This document shows, piece by piece, positions 6,681 to 13,566 of a stretch of 13,566 nt of DNA. The notes below the pieces were generated by a model. That model ran no database searches, was not told the origin of the DNA, and was given only the letters and a program-made list of their open reading frames with translations. Origin of the DNA: an uncultured Oscillospiraceae bacterium (GTDB taxonomy: Bacteria; Bacillota; Clostridia; Oscillospirales; Oscillospiraceae); contig CAKUKL010000017.1 in the NCBI GenBank assembly GCA_934662925.1, forward strand, positions 1 to 13,566, given 5' to 3'. A program made the translations under genes and the position numbers. Each line of letters starts with the position of its first letter. The first letter of the stretch is position 1.

Positions 6681-7607
6681 GTGGACTACGCCGGACTGCT
6701 GTCCCTGAATATGCAGAACATCCAGATCTTTCTCACCGTGGCCAGTCTGGGCAACATGACCAAGGCCGCCGCTGTGCTGAACGTCACCCAGCCGCTGCTC
6801 AGCCAGCGCATCCACCGGATGGAGGATTCTCTGGGCGTAACGCTCTTTGAGCGCACGCCCCATAAAATGCAGCTCACCGCCGCCGGGGAGTATCTCTATT
6901 CCAGCTGGGGCCAGCTGTTCGCCCAGATCTCCAGCTCCATCGAGACCGCGCAGGAGATCCAGCGGGGCGTTCACACCCACCTGAACTTCGGCATTTACGG
7001 CGCGCTGGGGAACACCGCGAAATACAACCTCTCCAAGGCCATCATGAACGTCTTTCCCGATCTGCAGATCGATCTGCCCAACGTGCCCCTGTACGAGATC
7101 GCCGACCAGCTCTACAACGGCAAGGTGGACGTGGTTCTGGTGCCGGATTACGAAAATTACTCCGCCTATCCGGATATTGAAACGCTCACCGTGGGATACT
7201 GGCCGCTGTTCGCGCTGGTCAACCTCCAAAATCCGCTGGCGGACAGAAAGTCGGTCACATGGGCGGAGCTTCAGGATCAGATCTGGCTGTCCAATTACAG
7301 CAACGCCAACTCCGGCTATGAAAAGGCGCTCATCAGCTGCGCCCGTCAGGCAGGCTTCGCACCGGACATCCGGCACTATACCGGCGACGACACTGTCCGG
7401 TTTTACCTCCAGCTGAACCGCGGCATCGCCATCGTCATGTCCTATTACCTTCAGGACAACCAGACGGGCACCACTGCACTGGAGATCCGGGATTCCAGCA
7501 TTCCGCTGATCCTCGCGTGGAAAAAGGACGTATTCGCCGGGCAGAACGCCCAGTTTGCAGCCGGGGCGGCAAAGGTCATCCGCGACAGTCTCAGGCTCCG
7601 GGAATAA
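6681..7607 (+). CDS. LysR-family transcriptional regulator
   Basis: DNA-binding regulator, 308 residues, the usual length for this family. The N-terminal winged helix-turn-helix is clear (about residues 11-70): MQNIQIFLTVASLGNMTKAA, then VTQPLLSQRIHRMEDSLGV, LFERTPHKMQLTAAGEYL. The rest is the substrate-binding-like co-inducer domain. The GTG at 6681 is chosen because GGAGG (6667-6671) lies 9 nt upstream; an ATG at 6711 would leave the helix-turn-helix almost without lead-in, and longer readings cross the promoter. It is divergent from the S10 operon and convergent with the MFS gene. The likely targets are the adjacent cyclase and transporter genes, though LysR genes more often lie divergent to their targets. 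The effector is unknown. Confidence 0.92.
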   Translation: MDYAGLLSLNMQNIQIFLTVASLGNMTKAAAVLNVTQPLLSQRIHRMEDSLGVTLFERTPHKMQLTAAGEYLYSSWGQLFAQISSSIETAQEIQRGVHTHLNFGIYGALGNTAKYNLSKAIMNVFPDLQIDLPNVPLYEIADQLYNGKVDVVLVPDYENYSAYPDIETLTVGYWPLFALVNLQNPLADRKSVTWAELQDQIWLSNYSNANSGYEKALISCARQAGFAPDIRHYTGDDTVRFYLQLNRGIAIVMSYYLQDNQTGTTALEIRDSSIPLILAWKKDVFAGQNAQFAAGAAKVIRDSLRLRE

Positions 7608-7614
7608 GATTTTG

Positions 7615-7653
7615 AAAAAAGAGCGCGCCCCGCAGTGCGGGACGCGCTCTTTT
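7615..7653. terminator. Bidirectional intrinsic terminator between lysR and the MFS gene
   Basis: GAGCGCG (7621-7627) pairs with CGCGCTC (7643-7649), and CCCGC (7629-7633) with GCGGG (7637-7641), around a 3-nt loop with one C-A mismatch. A run of A (7615-7620) on one side and T (7650-7653) on the other gives a U-tail in both directions. It serves two convergent genes. Confidence 0.88.
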
Positions 7654-7670
7654 CACGTTTGGAAGGGACT

Positions 7671-8927
7671 TTATTTCTTCGGGGGCTCGCGGTAGCTGAA
7701 CTTGCCCACGATCATGCAGATCAGGCCGATGAGGGCCACAGTGCCCCAAACGGCGCAGACGTAGCAGTATTTGCCCAGCATGGCGGTGACCACGCCGATG
7801 GCGGCGTAGCAGCAGGCCTTGAGCAGCTGGGCGCCGGTGTTCAGGTATCTCCACGCCTGATTGTAGCTGCTGCGGCCGTACATATTGACCACCAGAGAGC
7901 CGCCCACGTTGGCCAGAGCGCCGCCGGCAGTCAGGGTGATGCCGAAGCAGATGACCACGCCGGGGACGATGCCCGCCAGCGCGCAGGCCAGCGCGGCAAA
8001 GGGACCGGCGCTGTAGCACACGGCCAGCACGATGGCCGCGGTCTTGGTGCCGCACTTGGTGTCGATGGCACCGATGAGAACAGAGCCGCCGATGGCCAGA
8101 ATACCGGTGACGGAGGAGATCCATACGGCGGTGACGTTGGAGAAGCCCTGCTCCATCATGAAGGGGATGCACATGACCAGCGTGCCGGTGCCCACCATGT
8201 TCAGGCAGCCCATGCCGATGATGTACATCCAGCTGTCCTTGTTCTTCAGAATGCCGCCCACGGTCCACAGGTCCTTGGCGGGCATCTGGAGCTCAGCGCG
8301 CTCCTTGTCGGACATGGGCATGTTGTCAGGCAGCAGGCCGCAGTCCTCGGGGCGGTCCTTGATCCAGAACCAGCTGATAACGCCCACTACGGCCAGCACG
8401 GCGGCCATGATGTTGCACACGCTGCCCCAGCCGATAACGGGACTCATCTTGGTCATGAACATAACGCCGGTAAAGGTGGAGAACATCAGGCCGCAGGTGG
8501 TGATGCCCAGAATGAAGCCGCGCTTGCGGGGGAACCAGTTGGCGATCAGGGCGTTGGAGGAGCCGTAGCAATAGCCGTGATAGAAGAACTGGGTCAGCAC
8601 GGAGAAGATCACGAAGGCACCCAGACTGGAGCCGTGGCCCACGGCCAGCACGCCCACGGCGGTGGCAAGGTAGGAGAAAGTAGTCAGGAAGCGGATGCTC
8701 GTTTTCTTCATGATAATGGAGCACACAAACACGCCCACGACGCTGATGTAGCCGCCGATGGTGTTGACGCCGTAAATGGTGGGCGCCGCGATGCCGGTGC
8801 TGTTGGAGAAGTTGGCCACGATGGTGCTCAGGCCGGAAGCAACGATAATGCCGTAAAAGAACCAGCTGAGGAAGGACTCAAGGATATAGGAATATCCGAG
8901 CGCAAAACTTTTCTGCTTTGTTTTCAT
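7671..8927 (-). CDS. MFS transporter, oxalate/formate-antiporter-like
   Basis: Integral membrane secondary transporter of 418 residues with about 12 hydrophobic segments by eye. The cytoplasmic loop between segments 4 and 5 carries the MFS signature as NWFPRKRGFILGI (about 130-142). The central loop has DRPEDCGLLPDN (about 191-202), a pattern common in the OFA and monocarboxylate-type branches, followed by a hydrophilic linker to about 230. The substrate is probably a small organic anion, but this is family-level inference. It lies 51 nt after the cyclase gene on the same strand with no clear promoter between, so the two are probably one transcript, and it ends at a terminator shared with lysR. 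Its ribosome binding site is weak (a GAGAG stretch), suggesting lower expression than the cyclase. Confidence 0.88.
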   Translation of the reverse strand: MKTKQKSFALGYSYILESFLSWFFYGIIVASGLSTIVANFSNSTGIAAPTIYGVNTIGGYISVVGVFVCSIIMKKTSIRFLTTFSYLATAVGVLAVGHGSSLGAFVIFSVLTQFFYHGYCYGSSNALIANWFPRKRGFILGITTCGLMFSTFTGVMFMTKMSPVIGWGSVCNIMAAVLAVVGVISWFWIKDRPEDCGLLPDNMPMSDKERAELQMPAKDLWTVGGILKNKDSWMYIIGMGCLNMVGTGTLVMCIPFMMEQGFSNVTAVWISSVTGILAIGGSVLIGAIDTKCGTKTAAIVLAVCYSAGPFAALACALAGIVPGVVICFGITLTAGGALANVGGSLVVNMYGRSSYNQAWRYLNTGAQLLKACCYAAIGVVTAMLGKYCYVCAVWGTVALIGLICMIVGKFSYREPPKK

Positions 8928-8978
8928 GTCCCGTACACTCTCTTTCTACGTTCAGATTCAAAACACGCGTTCCCGTGC

Positions 8979-9746
8979 TCAGTCAAGAATGGCCACAGGC
9001 CGGACCCAGCCGGCCGTCCCCCGCTCCACGTTGATGGGCAGGGCGATGACCTTAAAGCCCGTGGGCGGCAGCTTGTCCAGATTGTTCAGCTTTTCCATGT
9101 GGCAGTAAATGGTGTCCATCCCCGCCTTATGGCCCTCCCAGATCAGGGAGGCGTCGTGGGTCTGGCTGTACTTCCGGGCCACAAGGCCCAGCGGAGCGTC
9201 CCAGCTCCAGGCGTCGGTGCCCATGACGCGGATGCCGAGGCTGGTCAGCCACAGGGTCGCCTCCCGGCCGACGCCGCAGCCCTTCATCATGTACTCCGGC
9301 CCGCCCCACGCCTCCATGGCGGAGGTGTGCAGCAGGAGGATGTCTCCCGCCTTGGGGGTATAGCCCACCTGGTCAAAATACTCCTGGAATTCGGCCGAGG
9401 AGCAGACGTGCCCGTCCGGCTTGTGGGAAAAGTCCACCATGACGCCGTCGCCGATGCACCACTCCAGCGGCACCTCGTCGATGGTCCACGCCCGTTCGCC
9501 GCCGTTCATGGTGGGATGATAATGATACGGCGCATCCATGTGGGTGCCGGTGTGGGTGGTGAGGAAAATTTCGTCACAGGCCCAGGCACACCCATCCGGA
9601 AGGTCGTCCACCGTACTTCCGGGGAAGGTATCCAGCAGGGTCTGGACCCCCTCCTTATGATCAATGTACTTGATATGCGCCACCTGCCGGGGCGGATCCA
9701 CCGGCAGATCGTCTACGATCGGCACGCTCAGATCAACGATCTTCAT
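8979..9746 (-). CDS. Cyclase-family (kynurenine formamidase / isatin hydrolase-like) metal-dependent hydrolase
   Basis: Predicted cytosolic amidase/hydrolase of 255 residues, the usual length for the cyclase (PF04199) family. The metal-binding signature HxGTHxDAPxH is present as HTGTHMDAPYH (residues 65-75), and the C-terminal MEKLNNLDKLP (about 217-227) matches the conserved Glu-containing motif before the ALP strand. Members include bacterial kynurenine formamidase, isatin hydrolase and polyketide cyclase-like proteins; nothing here picks one. No kynureninase or tryptophan dioxygenase is next to it, so tryptophan breakdown is not supported. An AAGGAGG ribosome binding site precedes the ATG at 9746. 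It is first in a two-gene unit with the MFS transporter, suggesting import and hydrolysis of one compound, with the nearby LysR protein as candidate regulator. Confidence 0.88.
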   Translation of the reverse strand: MKIVDLSVPIVDDLPVDPPRQVAHIKYIDHKEGVQTLLDTFPGSTVDDLPDGCAWACDEIFLTTHTGTHMDAPYHYHPTMNGGERAWTIDEVPLEWCIGDGVMVDFSHKPDGHVCSSAEFQEYFDQVGYTPKAGDILLLHTSAMEAWGGPEYMMKGCGVGREATLWLTSLGIRVMGTDAWSWDAPLGLVARKYSQTHDASLIWEGHKAGMDTIYCHMEKLNNLDKLPPTGFKVIALPINVERGTAGWVRPVAILD

Positions 9747-9769
9747 GGCTGCATTCCTCCTTTCTTTGA

Positions 9770-9808
9770 AAACGCGTTTGTGCGGACTTTTTGTTCATGA
9801 ACTGTTCA
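9770..9808. promoter_or_regulatory. Palindromes at the cyclase transcription start (candidate operators)
   Basis: Three alternating half-sites GTTCA/TGAAC overlap at 9793-9808 (GTTCATGAACTGTTCA): GTTCATGAAC is a perfect 10-bp palindrome and TGAACTGTTCA a second one with a 1-bp centre. They abut the -10 box, covering the expected start near 9803. A separate perfect palindrome AAACGCGTTT (9770-9779) lies in the leader and resembles the CG-centred operators of LacI-family regulators. Binding proteins are unknown. Confidence 0.5.
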
Positions 9809-9809
9809 A

Positions 9810-9838
9810 ATTATAAAAAAGAATGGGCCAAATGTCTA
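9810..9838 (-). promoter_or_regulatory. Sigma-A-type promoter of the cyclase-MFS unit
   Basis: On the minus strand TAGACA (9838-9833), 5 of 6 to consensus, and a perfect TATAAT (9815-9810) are spaced 17 nt. A start near 9803 would leave a leader of about 57 nt before the cyclase ATG. Confidence 0.8.
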
Positions 9839-9892
9839 ATTAGCTGTCAGCATTGCATAATAAGCATTTCTTATAGACCGGACAGCAGACGC

Positions 9893-9924
9893 AAAACGGC
9901 CCCGCGGTCATGGCCGCGGGGCCG
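9893..9924 (-). terminator. Strong intrinsic terminator after the DUF1576 gene
   Basis: CGGCCCCGCGG (9924-9914 on the minus strand) and CCGCGGGGCCG (9907-9897) form a perfect 11-bp stem with a 6-nt loop, followed by TTTT (9896-9893). It lies 15 nt after the stop of the upstream gene and separates it from the cyclase promoter. Confidence 0.88.
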
Positions 9925-9939
9925 CTCGTTGGATGTATG

Positions 9940-11301
9940 TTACCGTGGCATGGGGGTATCATCGTACTGGTGGGCGTCCAGATCGTCCTCGCCCAGCGGC
10001 TCGTCCATTTCAAAGGCGTCGTAATACTCCTCATCCTGAAACACGGGCTTGCGGTGGCGCACCAGCGCGGTGAGCACCGGGTAGAGCACCATGGCGATCA
10101 GTCCGCCGGAAAAGCCGTTGTTGTAGAGGTTCATGCCCTCCAGCGGCAGCCCCGCGTGGAGCACCACCGACGAGTGGATGAACCCGGCCAGAACGCCGTA
10201 AGGCCAGCCGAACACCCCGGAGAATGGGGCCAGCGTCGTGCCGAACAGTCCAGCCAGCTGCAACCCCGCCGCCGTGGTGGGCACGTGGTTGATGACGCTG
10301 CCCATCAGCACGCCCAGCATCACCGGCAGGATGTTGACCGCGTGCTTGCCGTAGGCGGAGAAGCCCATGATGGTGAGGATGCCGCCCAGCGTCGGGCCGT
10401 TGAGGTCGCCGCCGATGAGCAGGATGTACCCCATGGCCAGCAGGCCGTTGACGCCCATGTTGATGAGCACCGGCCCGGGGCCAAAGGCCCGCAGGTAGTC
10501 GCTGGGGGCCCGGCCGCTGGTGTGGAGCAGTGCGTAATAGCCCCGGAAGGCCTTTTTGCCCCAGCCGACAGCCCCGGCGCAGATCAGGCACACGCACACG
10601 ACGGTCACGCTGATGCCCACCGGCAGGCTGTACTCCGTGGCCCAGAAATAGGCCGTCTCCGGCTCCATGCCGAAGGTCTTGAGCACCGGCACCAGCATCA
10701 TGGCCAGCAGACCGCAGGCAAAGCCGACGTTGTAGAGGTTCATGCCGTTCTGCGCCTGAAAGGTATAGGCCGACAGCGGCGGGATGAGGAAGCCGATTGT
10801 CACCCCCGCCAGCGTCCCCAGCCAGAACCGGTCCTGCCTCCCGCTCAGGGCCATGAAACTCACCAGCGGGGACAGGGCGGTTGCCAGCAGGGCCACATTC
10901 ACGTATTTGCCAAAGGGCTCCGCCTTGATCCGGGAATACAGGAACGTCCCAAGCAGCACCGGCCAGATGTTGGCGATATTTTTCCCGAACAGGGAAAAGC
11001 CCGCCATCAGCCCCACCGTCACCAGCGTAAAGCCGTTGAAGGGGTCTGCCGAGACGTACAGCAACGTAATGGAAACGAGGGTCACCAGTCCGGCGTTCAC
11101 CAGCGCGGCCCCCGGCCCGGCGATCTCCATATAGTCGGTGATGAGCACGTCCTGAGACGTGACGATGCACTTCAGCCCCTGCGCCACCGCCGCCGGGCCG
11201 TCCACGCACAGACCGATGAGGATCAGGGCCAGCGCAAAGACCAGCAGAGGATAGAGCATCTTTTCATAGCGGAACTGCGCCCGCTTTTTCAGCAGTCCCA
11301 T
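9940..11301 (-). CDS. DUF1576-type polytopic membrane protein with internal duplication
   Basis: A 453-residue integral membrane protein with roughly a dozen hydrophobic segments. I recognise it as the DUF1576 family, whose function is not established. The two halves repeat: DYMEIAGPG (56-64) with DYLRAFGPG (268-276); FNG...GFSLFGKNIANIWPVLLG (88-118) with LNG...GFSAYGKHAVNILPVMLG (300-330); and GMNLYNVGFACGLLAM (186-201) with GMNLYNNGFSGGLIAM (389-404). This two-fold repeat is typical of transporters and channels. The C-terminus (about 420-453) is a highly acidic cytoplasm-like tail rich in Asp, Glu and Tyr. The ATG overlaps the upstream ATPase stop by one base (TGATG), with a GGGAGG ribosome binding site 5 nt before, so the two are translationally coupled. 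Substrate unknown. Confidence 0.8.
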   Translation of the reverse strand: MGLLKKRAQFRYEKMLYPLLVFALALILIGLCVDGPAAVAQGLKCIVTSQDVLITDYMEIAGPGAALVNAGLVTLVSITLLYVSADPFNGFTLVTVGLMAGFSLFGKNIANIWPVLLGTFLYSRIKAEPFGKYVNVALLATALSPLVSFMALSGRQDRFWLGTLAGVTIGFLIPPLSAYTFQAQNGMNLYNVGFACGLLAMMLVPVLKTFGMEPETAYFWATEYSLPVGISVTVVCVCLICAGAVGWGKKAFRGYYALLHTSGRAPSDYLRAFGPGPVLINMGVNGLLAMGYILLIGGDLNGPTLGGILTIMGFSAYGKHAVNILPVMLGVLMGSVINHVPTTAAGLQLAGLFGTTLAPFSGVFGWPYGVLAGFIHSSVVLHAGLPLEGMNLYNNGFSGGLIAMVLYPVLTALVRHRKPVFQDEEYYDAFEMDEPLGEDDLDAHQYDDTPMPR

Positions 11302-12089
11302 CAGCGCCTCCCGTCGAACGCCCCGGCGGGCAGCACGTCGGACAGGGCCACCAGCGCCCGGTCAAAGCCGTCGTTCCCCAACCGGGGGCTCTCCAGCCCC
11401 GTCCGGTACCCCTCCCGGATGGGAAGGGACACCGCGGCCCGCACCCCGGCGCCGGGGGTGTTCTCCAGCACCAGCACGCCGCCGTGGACCTCCGCGATAG
11501 TCCGGGCCAGCCGCAGGCCGAAGCCCGCGCCGGACTCCGGCGACAGCGCCACGGAGCCGTCCGGCTCCTGAAAGAGGCGGGCCATGGTTTCCTCGGCCAT
11601 CCCCGCGCCCTCATCGCCCACGGTGAGCACCGCACGCTTTCCCCGGGCGGCCAGCGTCACCGTCAGCGTTCCGCCGGGCCGGGCCGCCTTGGCCGCGTTG
11701 GACAGCAGGGCGTACAGCAGCTGCTCCAGCAGCTCCTGATCCGCCAGCGTCACCAGCGCCGTCCGGTCCGCCTGAAACTTCACCGCGAGATCCGCCGCGG
11801 CCAGCAGTTCGCCCGCGTGCGCCGCCGCGCCCTGGCACCAGTCCACCAGATTCATGGTGGCGAAAACGGCCCGCAGCTCGTCCTCGTCCTCCAGCCGCCG
11901 GGCAAGCTCCCGCTCGTTCAGCACCCGCATGGCCCGGCACGCCGCCCGGCTGGCTGCCGCCAGATAGGGCCGGTCCTCCTCCGCCGCCCGCCGCTGGAGC
12001 AGCTGCACCGCCGCGGAAATTTCGCTCAGCCGCGCCCGCAGCGCGCCGTCCACCTGCCGCGGCTCGGCGGATAATGGCTCAGTATTCAA
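11301..12089 (-). CDS. Histidine-kinase-like ATPase (HATPase_c) lacking phosphoacceptor histidine
   Basis: A 262-residue soluble protein. The C-terminal half is a GHKL/HATPase_c fold: N box LLYALLSNAAKAA (about 124-136, Asn131), G1 box VGDEGAGMA (157-165) and G2 box SGAGFGLRLARTIAEVHGG (186-204). The N-terminal 100 residues are helical, rich in Ala, Arg and Glu, and resemble the dimerisation region of sensor kinases, but no histidine occurs before residue 91 and there is no H-box, membrane segment or sensor domain. It may be a degenerate kinase or a regulatory ATPase for the coupled membrane protein. The start is a TTG at 12089, supported by AGGGGGG (12102-12096) 6 nt upstream; no ATG fits as well. 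It is first in the operon. Confidence 0.82.
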   Translation of the reverse strand: MNTEPLSAEPRQVDGALRARLSEISAAVQLLQRRAAEEDRPYLAAASRAACRAMRVLNERELARRLEDEDELRAVFATMNLVDWCQGAAAHAGELLAAADLAVKFQADRTALVTLADQELLEQLLYALLSNAAKAARPGGTLTVTLAARGKRAVLTVGDEGAGMAEETMARLFQEPDGSVALSPESGAGFGLRLARTIAEVHGGVLVLENTPGAGVRAAVSLPIREGYRTGLESPRLGNDGFDRALVALSDVLPAGAFDGRR

Positions 12090-12185
12090 GCGGATCCCCC
12101 CTGTCCTGTCATTCTATGCGCCCCGGCGTTCCGGCTCTCTCCGCCGGATCCTCCGTATCCCGCATATTTTTCGTATTTTTCGTCG

Positions 12186-12225
12186 ATTATATCAGAAAAC
12201 GGCCATTGCAACAAGAGCATTGTTG
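12186..12225 (-). promoter_or_regulatory. Promoter of the ATPase-DUF1576 operon with overlapping inverted repeat
   Basis: On the minus strand a perfect TATAAT (12191-12186) preceded by TGA gives an extended -10 (TGnTATAAT); a weak -35 TTGTTG (12214-12209) lies 17 nt upstream. The -35 is one arm of CAACAA-GAGCA-TTGTTG (12209-12225), a perfect 6-5-6 inverted repeat that could be an operator. A start near 12179 gives a leader of about 90 nt. A tandem nine-base repeat, TATTTTTCG twice on the plus strand (12165-12182), covers the start point. Confidence 0.7.
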
Positions 12226-12261
12226 AAAGTTCTGCCATGCTTTTCCGTTGCATCTGCCTAA

Positions 12262-13461
<1,200 letters not shown>

Positions 13462-13566
13462 AACCAAATTGCGAAAAGGACGCGGCTGAAGGTAGTTTCC
13501 AATAAGACAGTATGAGAACATTACTGACATAGGGTAGCTGCCGTACAGGAGTGCGACAAGAAAAAT
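13462..13566 (+). other. gap downstream region with a possible group II intron 5' end at 13551
   Basis: No gene and no clear terminator is visible after gap. The base composition is less GC-rich than the rest of the window. The last 16 bases, starting GTGCGACAAGAAAAAT at 13551, match the conserved 5' end of bacterial group II introns (GUGYG, often GUGCGACAAGAA). Only the first few bases of such an element would be inside the window, so neither the ribozyme nor the reverse transcriptase can be seen. Confidence reflects the short match. Confidence 0.4.

Noticed and set aside
6492..7376. 294-codon minus-strand frame opposite lysR
   Set aside because: Antisense to a clear LysR gene and crosses both divergent promoters.
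7635..9800. 721-codon open frame on the plus strand, opposite the MFS and cyclase genes
   Set aside because: Runs antisense through two clear genes, their spacer and the cyclase promoter; composition is the low-complexity Ala/Gly/His/Asp mix expected of a shadow of GC-rich coding DNA.
9910..11571. 553-codon open frame on the plus strand opposite the DUF1576 gene
   Set aside because: Gln/His/Arg/Ala-rich shadow that crosses a strong terminator and two well-supported minus-strand genes.

Overview
The window (about 60% GC by eye) looks like a chromosome segment of a GC-rich Clostridia bacterium, most likely Oscillospiraceae/Ruminococcaceae. The grounds are the S10 operon gene order, an L24 with a four-cysteine zinc ribbon, strong AGGAGG ribosome binding sites, sigma-A-type TTGACA/TATAAT promoters, and a Firmicutes-style LysR + MFS + cyclase module. 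The taxonomic call is inference.

Region 1 (1-6523, minus strand): the S10/spc ribosomal protein operon, read right to left as rpsJ-rplC-rplD-rplW-rplB-rpsS-rplV-rpsC-rplP-rpmC-rpsQ-rplN-rplX, the last cut by the window edge. Genes are 13-19 nt apart or overlap by 1-4 nt, except for a 236-nt gap between rpsJ and rplC that holds repeated motifs and stems. A near-consensus promoter (6494-6523) lies about 360 nt upstream of rpsJ. The leader between them is highly structured: at least four hairpins, a terminator-like hairpin with a U-rich tail, more GC hairpins, and possible small upstream reading frames. This leader is the best candidate for an undescribed regulatory RNA. S3 and L3 both carry unusual C-terminal extensions.

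Region 2 (6580-9886): a LysR regulator (plus strand) transcribed divergently from the S10 operon. It converges across a bidirectional terminator on a two-gene minus-strand unit: a metal-dependent cyclase/kynurenine-formamidase-like hydrolase followed by an MFS transporter of the oxalate/formate-antiporter type. The cyclase promoter is well defined and carries palindromes at the predicted transcription start. The set looks like a small inducible uptake-and-hydrolysis module; its substrate is unknown.

Region 3 (9893-12214, minus): a translationally coupled pair, a soluble histidine-kinase-like ATPase with no recognisable phosphoacceptor histidine and a polytopic DUF1576-type membrane protein with an internal duplication. 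The pair has its own promoter and a strong terminator.

Region 4 (12288-13566, plus): gap (glyceraldehyde-3-phosphate dehydrogenase) with its own promoter and a roughly 130-nt structured leader, divergent from the ATPase pair. The last 16 bases of the window match the conserved start of bacterial group II introns, so an intron may begin at 13551. No tRNA, rRNA, CRISPR array or insertion sequence was seen.
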